Shown: in pieces, positions 41,668-52,203 of the stretch
Numbering within the stretch: the stretch's first letter is position 1
Layout: each line of letters opens with the position of its first letter
Origin: Clavaria fumosa
Taxonomy: Eukaryota > Basidiomycota > Agaricomycetes > Agaricales > Clavariaceae
DNA length: 64,000 nt
Assembly (NCBI GenBank): GCA_951802425.1
Contig: OX637797.1
Span: 2,790,001 to 2,854,000 of the forward strand
Reading direction: 5' to 3'
The notes under the pieces: generated by a model
Told to the model about the DNA's origin: nothing
The model's input: the letters and a program-made list of their open reading frames with translations, nothing else
The model's database searches: none
Made by a program: the position numbers and the translations under genes

Positions 41668-43249
41668 ATGACGACAGGCTGTAACGACGAGGAGGACTAT
41701 CTCTCCGACAAGTTCCTCCTAGAGACATCGTCGTCAGCCGCGGGCGTTCCCAAGACTTACCGTGAGCGGCGTAAGGAGGCCGAGCGGCTTGCGCGGATCC
41801 GGAATGAGCAGAATAAGACTAAGAGCCGGCGCCAGCGCGAGCTGGAGGCCCGCGAGGAAGGCTTGGGCAAGAGCTTATTTGACCGCGCAAAGGAGGAGGA
41901 GCAACGGCGGCAATTACAGCAAGGGCAAGGACATACACGGCAAGACCATCACGATCAACAGCCGCAACGGGGAGCAGTAGGGAACGGGGAAGGAGGACAT
42001 GGACAAGAAGGTGAGGGAGGGGTAGGACCCGCAAACAAGGCGCTGTCTATCATGATGAAGATGGGCTTCAAACCCGGTGATAGCCTCGGGCGCAATGACG
42101 GCGAAGACGAACGCGAGCCTGTGTCGACGACCGCGTCGACGAATGTGCCACCATCGTCATCAGACGTCGCTCTCGACCCACCCCAACCCGACACTTCGCA
42201 GACCCGGAAAACGACCCACAGAGCCGAACCTCTCCCCATACTGGAATGGGAAGGCAAGTTGACCCGCGTCTTGACCTTCTCAACCCAAATCATCTCATTT
42301 TCGCTGATGTATGTTCTTACACGCGCAAAACTGTTACTCCCTTCCCCCAAACACCCCCACTAAACAGGTAAAGTTGGGATCGGCTCGCGCAAGCGCGCAC
42401 CACCGCCATCGTCGTCGTTGTCCTCGGAGAAACTCGCCAAGTCGGCCAAGACGGAAGTCGACGAGAAACAAGTTGGTTTCCGCGATAGGACGAGGGCCGA
42501 ATATGAGGAGCGACGCGCCGAGCGCAGGTTGCTTGCCGCGCGGCGCACCTGCACCACCCTTGACGAGAACATTGGCGTGCCCGTACGTTCATCCTATCTG
42601 TTTGCCCCTTGTTGTAGCTCACGGGGTGAACATTCTGTTCCTCACTTTCTTGTCGGCTGGTGGATGGTGTCCCAGTTTAACCCGCTGTGTCTTGATCCGC
42701 AGAACGAGCAGTCCTTTCCGGACGGGCTCCTGGACGCGTTGCGCGAGCGCGCCGCGTCTTCGTCTTCACATCCGGGTATCGTCATCACATCTTCGACTTC
42801 TGCAACGCAACGCAGCGACGGAAGCACGGCTTCTCGTCTCCGGCGGCAAATGGAGGTAGATGCATTGGTGCCCCTATCTTCTGTGGAAACGGCGGACGAC
42901 GAGGAATACGACCACTGCAAAGAGGACGACGACGCCGCGGGCTCCTCGTCCCGACATGCTGCTGGCAATGACTACTCTCTACAGATACTCGATGAGGCTC
43001 TGCAATTCTTACAGCTGAGTGTATGTGCAGTCTTGCTCTCGCTTTTTCCGTGATGTCCGTCTCCACAATCCGCTGAACCGAAATGCGCCTGCTTCCTTGG
43101 CGATTCACTAGGCAACGCAGAGATTGCAGCTCCTGTTGGAGTATCTGCGCCGGAAGCACTCGTACTGCTTTTGGTGCGGCGCGCAGTATCAAACAGCAGC
43201 CGAGATGGCGGAGCTTTGTCCCGGCGCGGATGAAGAGGCTCACGATTGA
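41668..43249 (+). CDS. GPATCH11-like protein (G-patch and DUF4187)
   Basis: Four exons: 41668-42253, 42368-42582, 42676-43020 and 43112-43249, 427 aa. Residues about 27-85 are a charged coiled segment (TYRERRKEAERLARIRNEQ). The G-patch begins near residue 124 (ALSIMMKMGFKPGDSLG) and ends across intron 1 (ILEWEGKVGIGS). The C-terminal DUF4187 is near residues 390-425 (LLEYLRRKHSYCFWCGAQY, CPGADEEAHD). This is the architecture of GPATCH11/CCDC75 proteins, which are thought to act with DEAH helicases in splicing. Intron 1 has a GC donor (GCAAGT at 42254); a GT donor 4 nt later would create a stop. The start is the first ATG. Confidence 0.88.
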
Positions 43250-43662
43250 AAGTTTCTCCCTCGCCACTTACGACGGTTTCTAAGGTAGATGGGGTCACAA
43301 CGTCACAATGCTGCAACGTCAAGATCCGTCAGACAACCGCGCAACCGCGCAACCGCAGTTCTTTCACTGCCCACATGACTTTGGGCAGTTGACAAGGGAA
43401 ATAAAGGTTGCTCCGCAGTTACGCGGTAGCACATCAAACCATCCGGCAACGAAAGGAGCGAAGTTTATATCAAACAAAGAAAACATATATATAATAAAAC
43501 ATGATGAATTCATCACCTTTTGACGTGTCCGTTTGGGTAAGTTTACAAGAGAATTTTTTAGTAAGAACACGTCCCCAGAAAAAACGGGTGGGGGGCCCTC
43601 TGGTAATGATGTCCATTTTGTCGTTCAAAAAATCATGATGATAGGGCGCACAAGAAGGAAGC
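43250..43662. other. Intergenic gap between convergent genes
   Basis: AT-rich 3' flanks of the GPATCH11-like gene and the Ser/Pro-rich gene. A short GCAACC repeat lies near 43338-43358. I see no coding signal. Confidence 0.5.
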
Positions 43663-44723
43663 TCAAGCTACAGGCGAAATCTCATGCATGGGACTCTCCC
43701 TATAGGCCGTTCGAGGGGAAAGTCGAAGGGTTGACGGGTGGCCATAGGGACGCAAAATGAGCGATCCGGCATCTAACTTCGCAGTGGGCGAGGAGCAGCC
43801 CGACGAGCAGCACGAGGTCGGGATCAGAATAGGGCTGACAAGCGTGGGGAGCGTTGGCAGCACGAATGGCATGGTGTCATGTCTGTCGTCCTCCTCATTG
43901 TGGGCCTTTCTAGATGGCGATGCGTCGTTTAGATCGGTGATGACAGTCAGGGGCAACATCAATGATAGCGACGAGGAGGAGGAGACCGACGGCTGTTGCT
44001 GTTGCTGGCATTGCCGCGGCGGAGGCGAAGGAGACGAGGTCGGAGTGAACGGCACGGCCGCGGGCCTCCGCGTGAAGAGCGGCGAGGACGGGGCGGTGAA
44101 GGGCATTGGAGGCGGGTTGTCCCTTTTGTGGTAGAAGGGGAAAGCGGCGGTGATGGGGGACGTCTGGGGAGTCCTCCGACGAGCGTATGTCGATATGGGC
44201 ATCGACGCTGGCACCTCCGCATCTGAGCACTCTGCCTGGAACTCGTCGGAGCGGAAACCACGGGTGGGACTCCCAGGGACGGGCGTGCCTGGGTAGGACT
44301 GGAGATCGCGTGCGTCAGAGTGGTCAATTTAGTCGCGATTCAAGGGGGATGCCCACCTTGGCCTTGTCTGCGAAGGGGACGTCAAGAGTGCACGGCTGGC
44401 TACGCCGTCTGATGGAAGACTGGGTATAAGCAGTTTCAGCATGCATGAACGATGCGGGGCGTCAGATCCACAAAACGTACGATCGCGGGAGTGTAGGGAG
44501 AGTAACGTGCTAGTCGACGGGTCGGGGGCACACGCTTGGCCTCTTCGTGCAGGCTGGACTCTGACGGTGCGCGACTATGGGTACGGGAAGCCGGGACACT
44601 TGCCAGCCCGGACGAGGCAGAGGACGAACGGGAATGGGATGACGGGGCTCTGTCTCTTGCGTTGTCCAATCCCAAAGACGCCATAAGTTCTACAAAAGAC
44701 GGGAGGAGGGTCGTGGTGGACAT
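43663..44723 (-). CDS. Ser/Pro-rich hypothetical protein
   Basis: Three exons: 44723-44481, 44419-44357 and 44298-43663, 313 aa. I do not recognise the family. Residues 1-81 include a Ser-rich stretch (SSHSRSSSASSGLASVPAS). Residues 103-170 hold SYPGTPVPGSPTRGF and RRRTPQTSP motifs that look like phosphorylation sites, then a Gln run and a Ser run. The C-terminus is PYGHPSTLRLSPRTAY. Low complexity suggests a disordered protein. Acceptor of the last exon at 44299 was chosen because the other nearby AG breaks the frame. Confidence 0.6.
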
Positions 44724-45909
44724 GATTGGGGGAGGTAGGTGGAACGGAGGGGAAAGACGGTTAGGGCACGGAGAGGCACAAAGTGGGGCGCTCTAGGAGA
44801 TTGGGATTGGTGGTTGGACCGCAGGGATTGAGGGACTTGGTTGAAGCGTGGTATTTAAAAGGAGAGGGGGGAGGGGAGCATTGCCCTCGAACTGCCCTTA
44901 GCGACGGAGCACCCACGGGTCGTGTCGTCAAGTAAAGAGTCGAAACTGTCATGGAATCGAACAAAACAAAACGGTGACCAGGCGAAAGAGACTCGCAGGC
45001 AATACGGGCGGCGTGAGGTTTTGGAAAGCTGTTAGCTGGTCGGCAAGGGGATTGCAGAACACTGCCTAACGCCCCAGGTGATGATATGATACACATTTGA
45101 CTGAGCAAATTCCTCACCGTGTTCAGCCAAGCAAGGGGAGGGAGGCAATTGGGAAATGGCTGGCGTCGCATTTTTTCAAGGATAATGGCTCATCCTCGCG
45201 TCTCGCCTGGACTCCTCGCCTCCGTGTTCTTCTTTTCCTTTCAAATTACTGTAGCGACCATGTCGCCGCTGGGAAATCACAACTATACAACTACAATTAC
45301 TACGACTCTAGTACTACTGTGGCTACACTTGTGGCTATGCTATTCTCGTTACTTTGCTTCGTACCTTCACCATGGAAGCAGGTTTCGGTGCAGGACCTGT
45401 CCCTCATATTGAGTACATTTGTGCTGGTCGGTGGCTCACTTGGGCTGGGTATTGTGTGGAATGACGGATTGCGATGATACAACAGATTGTGGTATCGAAA
45501 ACCCCTTCGGTCCCCGAGACGCCCCCCGTTGTAGAGAATGTGGTCATCGTATCATGCTCAAGAAACGAGGAAAGAAGGGTGAACTTTTTTTATTATTACT
45601 CAGTTTTCGTTCGCCAAGTAGTAGACCTGATGCATTTCGCCGTCAGGAATATCGCAGGTGTTTGCCCGGTGAGGATGATGCCTTGCTGATGAATGCTCAG
45701 CTATGGATGGGGTTAGATGTTTTTGCTTGCTGGCTAAATGGAAATATTTTGTCCACGCGGTCTTGATGAATGACTAAGCGCTAATGCCGAACCGTCGTCG
45801 TCAGCCTTCTCTCGTAAGCGTCTGATGAGCACAAATTCAGCGATTACTTCAAGCCCAGCTTAATCATTCTTCAGCTTGGTCCACCCATACTGTACATTTC
45901 TCTTGACCA
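44724..45909. other. Long divergent intergenic region
   Basis: Upstream of the Ser/Pro-rich gene (minus) and the bZIP gene (plus). Several short ORFs occur, the longest 126 codons at 45097-45477, with no recognisable protein. The length fits a regulated promoter for the transcription factor, or an unrecognised small gene. Confidence 0.4.
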
Positions 45910-47889
45910 ATGCCTGAAGGTTCACTCCGGGATCGCAGTGTGTCAGGTGGCTTCGAGGTGCGGGGCAGTGTGCATCATACTCTCATGCCCTGAGTCACGT
46001 TTGCGGCTCACAGGATTCCGACGGCGAATATGACACAGTCGGAACCCCAGCCAGGCCAGGTCGCAAGAAAAATCCAAAGTGAGCGTCCGTCGCCCCCAAC
46101 CCCTCCGCTAACGTCGATCCCTCTTTACCAAAACAGTTCGCAAGCTGCTCGTCGTGATCAGAACAGAGTGGCTCAGCGCGAGTTCCGTTTACGCAAGCAA
46201 CAACGGGTTCGTGGTCTCAATGCGCGTCATCGCGCGTGGTGCCCCTCTCATAGTATCGTAGATTCGCGATCTAGAGGCACGCGTGGAGATTCTGTCCGGC
46301 GGTCAGGATGAGGCTCTCAATGAGTTGAGAAAGATACTTAAAGGTGAGTGTATATGGCTAGTTTAGTAACACCATCGATTCAATCTCATTCGCTCCTAGA
46401 TTTGATGCAAGAGAACCACACACTACGCGGGCTCCTCAGAAATCTCGCCAGTTTCATCGGCGACGGCGCGGGGGGACTCTTGCCCAAACTCGGCTGGGAC
46501 ATGTCCGACTTCAACAAGTTCGTGAATCGCTCCGAGACAGACACCGCATGGGAGAGCTACCAGCTGCGGAAGAAGAGTAAAGTGGACGCTGCGGCCAGTT
46601 CCAGCTCTGGTCCTGCCTCCTCCACCCCGCCCACAAAACGCGCAGCCGAAGACGAGACTGCTACCGCCAACGGTCGCACCAAGCGACCGCGAGTTATGAC
46701 TGACTCCGACAAGGACAAGAACGCTTCCCATGGTGGTCCAGACTATTCACTGCTCGCCCCCCTAAACGCGTCTGTTCCTCCTGTTCCTAACCATCCGTAT
46801 GTTTCCGGTGCGAACCTTCTTTCTCCTACACCTTATCTGAAGTTTGATTTTCGTGTTGCCTTTGATGGAACACTAATGCCTCCCTTCAGGCTCGCCTATA
46901 TTCATGCACCAACCCTCTCCTTCGGCGTCAACGTTGCGCGGCGCCTCCACGTCAAGCTTCTCGCAAGGAGGATACATGTCTCCAATGTCGGTCAACGTAG
47001 ACCCGAACCTCCCACCTTTGCAATTCTCCCCCGCCCAGAACGGCACTGTGCCGAATCGGCTCCCGCAGTCGCAATCTCAGTCGCAGCAAAGCCCCACCTG
47101 CTTAAAGGCGGGAGAGGAAGACGAGACATTGGATGCCAATTCTGAGACGTACAAGCTGGTTCGGTACGCCTTTTTTGCCAAGCGATGTGATGTCTTTTGA
47201 CCATCGGGCTGATATGTCATGGCAGATACCACTTGGAAAATTACAAGCGGAACAGCGCTTACTGCCTTCCTGCTTCCCTTCGACCGACGTTGTTGCAAAG
47301 GTACTGATCATAATATGATACCCCTCAACGTTGCTCTAATCTGCTGTTCTGTCTAGGACAATGCCTCACGGTTGGTGGCCTCGCCTTTCCTTTTGTTTCT
47401 TTGTGTTGCATTCACAGCCCTAAACGCGAAACACAGAAAGTATCATTGATCGTATCGTTCACCCTGAGCTCCGAGATCGGATCATACTCCTAAGAAGTAG
47501 TGTTTTGTCTCGTTTGTCGATCTTATGTGGCTGATCTGGCTTATGAAAACAGGTCAAATCGATCTTGTGGACTGTCTCTACGACTACGGCAGAGCTATCA
47601 CGGTCCATGGCGACGACGTGCTCGCGCATGCGAATTGGGAAATAGGAGAATCGTGGCTCCGTCAATACGGGTGAGACTTTTCATCCTTCATTCTACCCCT
47701 TAGCACACCCACAACCTCCTCCATTCGCCCCGAACATGGTGGGATTGGCGCTAATGAAATTCTAGATTCCTCGTTGATCAGGCGACGCTGAATATTTGCA
47801 ATCGCTGGCGCCGCGAGCGCGACGAGCCGGAACTTCACCTCTCCGACCTCTCAGCGAGGGAGCCCGCTTCTGCTCCGTCACATACTTGA
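45910..47889 (+). CDS. bZIP transcription factor with DUF3425 domain
   Basis: Eleven exons: 45910-45957, 46014-46078, 46137-46206, 46262-46343, 46400-46807, 46890-47163, 47226-47300, 47357-47370, 47437-47496, 47553-47670 and 47766-47889, 445 aa. The basic region RRDQNRVAQREFRLRKQQR (about residues 43-61) has the NxxAQxxFR pattern of Yap/AP-1-like fungal bZIPs. A heptad segment follows (IRDLEARVEILSGGQDEAL). The middle is Ser/Pro/Gln-rich with a likely nuclear-localisation patch (TKRPRV). The C-terminal DUF3425 includes YHLENYKRNSAYCLPASLRP, IIDRIVHPELRDRIILLR and NWEIGESWLRQYGF. Exon 8 is only 14 nt. The exon 5 donor at 46808 (GTGCGA) was chosen over the better-looking GTATGT at 46797, because only it keeps the frame. 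Confidence 0.87.
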
Positions 47890-48019
47890 GAAGTGAAGGG
47901 GAATCGAGCCGGAGAAATGCTTTTGGAGTAATTGTATCTACTAGTGTTTATAGGATTAGTTTTCACTCCTCGGGCTGCTTTGATTCATGTGGAATGTTGG
48001 TATTCGTAAGACATCCGCA
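47890..48019. other. Short gap between convergent genes
   Basis: About 130 bp separates the stop codons of the bZIP gene (plus) and uS14m (minus), so their 3' UTRs probably overlap. Confidence 0.5.
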
Positions 48020-48412
48020 CTACCAAGACGCCTTCCGCACGCCGTCAAGATCGCCATCCCTAGCTTTCAAACGGAATTGGTACTAAAGAGTAAATAGATA
48101 AGTCGCGAGAACAAGTAAGGGGAGATGAAGAGGCCCAAAAGGAAGAAAAGGAAGATAGAAAGGAAGGCAACGCACTCTACAAAGCCCAAACTCGCTAAGA
48201 ATTCCACGCCCCCGACCGGTCTGTGTGCAGCGGTTCTTGATTATGGTCGGGTGCGAGCGGCGCGGGAAGGTGTTGAGCTGCAGCTGCGCCTGGTGCCGGA
48301 CGTGAGGCGGCAGCGTCTGGTTGCGCGCGACGTAGAGGTAGGCCCGCCGGAGGACCTCGGTCCACTTGAACTGTCTGCGCGCATTCATGTCGCGCAGGAC
48401 CCGGATGTTCAT
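48020..48412 (-). CDS. Mitochondrial small-subunit ribosomal protein uS14m
   Basis: Two exons: 48412-48176 and 48082-48020, with a 93-nt intron, 99 aa. The S14 signature is complete: RAYLYVARNQTLPPHVRHQAQ, LNTFPRRSHPT, NRCTQTGRGRGI, LSEFGLCR, and after splicing the YQFRLKARDG..VRKASW ending typical of S14. In other organisms this protein sits in the head of the small subunit. Without the intron the frame would run into a hydrophobic read-through. The start is the ATG at 48412. Confidence 0.93.
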
Positions 48413-48669
48413 CTCGGAGTGGGACGGCGATTTGAATGAGTGACCCCTCGCCCGTCAATTGAGATGAGGGCGAAAGGTAACGTGACTACAAGACACCCAA
48501 GCTTGGCGACTTATTCCCATCCTCATCTATTCAGGACACGAGGCTGTCTGCACAAGTCCCTTCGGACAGTTCAGCATGGGATACGGGGGTAGGAGTGAGT
48601 GGAGAGCCCGCTCCCACTCATCACAACGACAGAACTAAACGATTCGGGCGTCCTTAGGTCCTCCAAAGA
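48413..48669. promoter_or_regulatory. Divergent promoter region
   Basis: A 257-bp interval between the start codons of uS14m and the small membrane protein, both probably mitochondrial. No clear TATA box. Confidence 0.45.
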
Positions 48670-48936
48670 ATGAACAGCATCTTCAGAACGGCCTTGCCCC
48701 GCCCACTCCGACACTTCACCACGCGCCGTGGACTGATGTCGTCCCTCTTCGGATTAACCTTCTTTGCCACCGTCCTAACCGTGTCGGCTTCCAATATCTT
48801 GCCCTGCCCTGTCCGCCCGCGTAGGGATCACTTACCAGATGCTGATGCCCCGTCCGAGAGTATGGTGGACAATGGTCAGGAGAGGGTGAAAAGACCAAGG
48901 AGGTGGATGGAGGAGACAGATTTCACAAAAAATTGA
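48670..48936 (+). CDS. Small single-pass membrane protein, probably mitochondrial
   Basis: An 88-codon, apparently intronless gene. The N-terminus (MNSIFRTALPRPLRHFTTRR) is rich in Arg and hydroxyl residues and lacks acids, like a mitochondrial presequence. A hydrophobic span follows (LMSSLFGLTFFATVLTVSAS, about residues 22-41), then CPVRPRR and a charged tail. I do not recognise the family with certainty; size and layout recall small inner-membrane assembly factors. Translation could instead start at the internal Met22-Met23 region. An upstream spliced ATG near 48579 gives a less convincing frame. Confidence 0.55.
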   Translation: MNSIFRTALPRPLRHFTTRRGLMSSLFGLTFFATVLTVSASNILPCPVRPRRDHLPDADAPSESMVDNGQERVKRPRRWMEETDFTKN

Positions 48937-49496
48937 GCTGTCAATGGTCTGACAGGATACATGAGTAATGTGCCAGCACCTGAACATAATATTGGAATAG
49001 AAAGTAAAATCCCTTTCATTTAGACCTGCATGGAAGGCAAAACAAAAGTTACAAGTGATTGAGGCATCTATGTAGCCCTAACACAATCACAGGCTTCAGT
49101 CAGATATTACAGTATGAAACAGAACCAGGCAGTGTATATCCCTTGCCAGTGTATGTAATGGAATCTGGCAGAGATATCTGGATATCCATATGTATCTAGT
49201 CTGTTGGAGGATATTAGACAGGGCTATTGGACAGAATAAGGATATCCTCACCTGGATTAGCTCTAGTGCACTGCATGGAGTGTAGGCTTGGGTCCCCTAC
49301 ATAGAATTGGATATCCATAGTAGGATTGGCTGGGTCTGGATAGACTAGAGCTTAGCAAATGAAATAGGGATATCAGTATAAGACATATCCAGTGAGGGAA
49401 TACCTTGGCTTGTGTAGACTCTAGTCTAGCAAATTAAATAGGGATATTCTGGCAATGTATGAGACATGTCAAGTGGATATCCTGATATGGATAGAG
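48937..49496. repeat. Block of dispersed GGATATCC palindromes
   Basis: GATATC-centred words recur at least seven times between about 49165 and 49490, several within diverged copies of a longer unit (CTAGTCTAGCAAATTAAATAGGGATAT-like at about 49330 and 49420). No gene is visible. It may be a decayed satellite or the edge of a transposon. Confidence 0.5.
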
Positions 49497-51300
49497 TCAG
49501 GCTGTCATGCCCATGCCACCAGAAGTCTTCTCTGGCTTTCTCCAACATTCTCTGGGCCCCACCACTGTTGCAGCCAATGCGAGTGCTTGACAAGGAACTG
49601 CCTTGCCAAAGGATTCTGGAAACAATGCCCCCATGGAGTCTTTGGCACCATAGAAGAAGTCAATACACAACTGTTTGAGTGCAGGGTGACTGAAATTGTT
49701 TGTTTGCCCCTGTTTATATACCAAGTCAGGAGTGATGGGGACTAGAACAATTGGACAGACCTGTCTCTACCACCTCTCAGAAATGTGCCTTCATAAAGGA
49801 GTGCCCTGGCATTTTCCTCAACCACAGCTATGTACTTGAGTTGGCCATTGATGACCTCATCTGGAAATAAATCATAGTGATTTTTGACAATATTGGTGGC
49901 CCTAATCTTCAGTTTGCCATGAAAGGTCGAACCCTCTTCAAAGACCTTTTGCAAAATATTAGCAGTCTGAGGCCAGTGTCAGAATCAGAGGATGCTTACT
50001 AGGATTGACATCTCTCTATTGTAATCATCAAGGACATCTGTTGGTAAATGTCACCTATGTGTACAGAATGCATAAAATAGACATATGTACTGTGATTATA
50101 TACTCCTCCTTGGCCCTCATGGTCCGCAATTGCCTCAGTGATGCAGACCATTGCTCTGACCAAATCCCTATCATGGTCAGGGAATGCACACTCCATGGTG
50201 AAATACAGTCAGAACTTCTGCCTAGCCATCTCCAATATGTTGACCCACTGACCTTTATAACACTGCAGCTGTGTAGGGTCTCCCTGGTTTGACCCATGCA
50301 GTGTTTTGGAATATTGTTTTGCTCATTTTTGAGTAGGTTCATCTGAATCAGAACTTGATTCACTTTCACTTTCATCAACTCTCAAAACTGGGTTGCCATC
50401 TGTGTTATTGGTTCTGGTGCTCATATTTTCCTGTGCTGACTTGTTCAGCATCTGAGGGTCTGGGTTATGAATTGGGCAGTTTTTGCATCAATGAGTCTCA
50501 AGGACATCATATGGGTTCTGTTATGTCTATGTCATGGGGGTCGGGCAGAGTAAAGTCTGGGCAGAAATAACAAAGTCCGGGCGTGGCAGAGCAAACCAGA
50601 GTTTGGGTGGAGTTGGACTTGGGGTCAGACGAGACTTGGCAAACATATTGAAACGATGCCCTCTGCTGATCAGTGTCTCAGATTTTGGGAAAAGGCAGGA
50701 GATGGGTTTCAGGCTATGCAGGAGTAGAATGCGAGTGAGCAGGGTTGATATTCAGACTGGCTAGCCAAGGCCATAATCTACAAGTACTTATACAAAAGTC
50801 CAGGGCGATGCTAGTGATGGAGATAACTCTGGTATGACTACAGAATCTGTTTGTAGCTATGGAGAAATGTCTGGGAGTCAGGAAATAAACTTAACAATGG
50901 GACTACAAGATGGAGATGGAATCTGATTGGGACAAATGTTAAACTACTAACTATGATGTACAGATGTATCCAGGAGTCCATCAATTGTCCAGGCAATGGG
51001 TCTGGGACAGGACCAGTTCCTGGTTGCCTGAGGCAACAGCAACTAGTGTGGACATCAGTTGGTGGCCCTTCAGGCACACTTCCTGATCCTGCGCTATGTT
51101 GCGCAAGTAAAGTCCAACACTCTGGACATAAGTCCAAGAGCCCAGAGTTGCGATCAGGGGTCCAGAGACTGCTGGAGAAGGCTAGAGAAGGCTGGAGAAT
51201 ACTCTGGTTGGCAGGGGCATGACAGGTTCAGCAATTGCAGCCTCCATGTCATGAGTCAAGGGGTTATTTAAAGTCCTTGATAGGCTTACAAAATGTGGGG
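49497..51300 (-). pseudogene. DUF6532-domain gene remnant, split by a solo LTR
   Basis: Minus-strand segments in order: an acidic Ser stretch (RVDESESESSSDSDEP, near 50350), then DPTQLQCYKGQWVNILEMAR, AMVCITEAIADHEG, KLKIRATNIVKNHYDL, YEGTFLRGG, and HPALKQLCIDFFYGAKDSMG. This is the Agaricomycete DUF6532 pattern, a family often found in repeat-rich regions. At least two TGA stops (after DEPTQK and RQKF) break it, both where CGA is plausible. The solo LTR at 50519-51224 separates the domain from its likely 5' part, and some frame changes may be introns. Confidence 0.6.
50519..51224. mobile_element. Solo LTR, 706 bp, target duplication GGTTC
   Basis: It starts TGTTATGTC and ends GGGCATGACA, which are imperfect inverted ends. 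GGTTC lies at 50514-50518 and 51225-51229. No internal retrotransposon coding is present, and no second copy occurs in the window. This is the product expected from recombination between two LTRs. It interrupts the region upstream of the DUF6532 domain. Confidence 0.8.
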
Positions 51301-51354
51301 CCTGTCTCTGCCTTTTCTGGGAACCCACCTCAGGCACATGAAGGGCCTGAAGCA

Positions 51355-51942
51355 CTACATGCTCATCCTCATCAGGAGAGACTTCATCAACTGATAGTAG
51401 AGTGAATATATCTCCTGACTGAACACATAGAAATGCTTACTAGAATGCTCCAGAGGGCCCAGGATTGAGTGACTGTGCTTGACAAAACCTGCAGAGGTAG
51501 GCCAAATGCCAAGATCATTCCCTAGAAAATCAAGCTGCTGTGACCCATAATCTTCCTGAATGTTGTCTGATTCTTCATCATCTGAACCCTGATCTTCTGG
51601 TTCCTCAAAACCATCCTCTGATGCAGATCTGAGAGCAGGATCAATTACATTGACTGGGCCTTGGAGTGTTGGGTCAGCATGAGTCATGAATTCACCCCTA
51701 ACATTCACACCTTGATATCCAAACTGCAATCTGGGTTTGGCCACATGGCTTGTTGGGTTAGGCACATAGAGCAATGGCTCTGTCTCAGGGGGGACTAGAA
51801 ATTCTCGTATATTCTGATTTGGAGCAGTGATAGTCTGGCCCTGGGCCACATTCATTGCAACCTTTTTTGACAAGGGATCAGCTTCTATCAGAGAGCTGTC
51901 AGACCAAGTTTTACCTTTTTCAATCTTCCCTTCTTCATCCAT
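51355..51942 (-). CDS. 195-codon acidic ORF upstream of the DUF6532 remnant
   Basis: An intact ATG-initiated minus-strand frame. The N-terminus is charged (MDEEGKIEKGKTWSDSSL), the middle has EPEDQGSDDEESDNIQEDYG, and the C-terminus is hydrophobic-aromatic. No family is recognised. DUF6532 proteins often carry long acidic N-terminal regions, so this could be the 5' part of the gene at 49497-51300. It could equally be a separate relic. Confidence 0.4.
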   Translation of the reverse strand: MDEEGKIEKGKTWSDSSLIEADPLSKKVAMNVAQGQTITAPNQNIREFLVPPETEPLLYVPNPTSHVAKPRLQFGYQGVNVRGEFMTHADPTLQGPVNVIDPALRSASEDGFEEPEDQGSDDEESDNIQEDYGSQQLDFLGNDLGIWPTSAGFVKHSHSILGPLEHSSKHFYVFSQEIYSLYYQLMKSLLMRMSM

Positions 51943-52203
51943 GATGGAGCCATTGGATTGACATCAACAGACTGAGGTATATTTGACACCTTTGGCATGA
52001 TTCATTGTTGGCCATAGAGATCTGGCTGTATCTTAACTGTAGCTTCTTTGAGTCATGATATGTGACCCCCTTTGCCATAATTTTTGTGTGTGGGTCTGCA
52101 GACAGGAATGTTCTCTGCACAATGTGAACTAGATAAGGACCCATGGCATTGCCACTAATAAAGCAGGCTAGCACTATGGCTCTGGTATCATGTCTGTAAT
52201 AAG
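51943..52203. other. Flank of hAT insertion
   Basis: A short minus-strand frame encodes LSADPHTKIMAKGVTYHD-like sequence of unknown family. It ends in the left target duplication GTAATAAG at 52196-52203. Confidence 0.4.

Noticed and set aside
45097..45477. 126-codon ORF between the Ser/Pro-rich gene and the bZIP gene
   Set aside because: No domain or splice support and composition unlike the neighbouring coding exons.
46030..46311. ATG-initiated ORF at the start of the bZIP gene
   Set aside because: Its frame does not give the GRKKNPN lead into the basic region; the spliced model starting at 45910 does.
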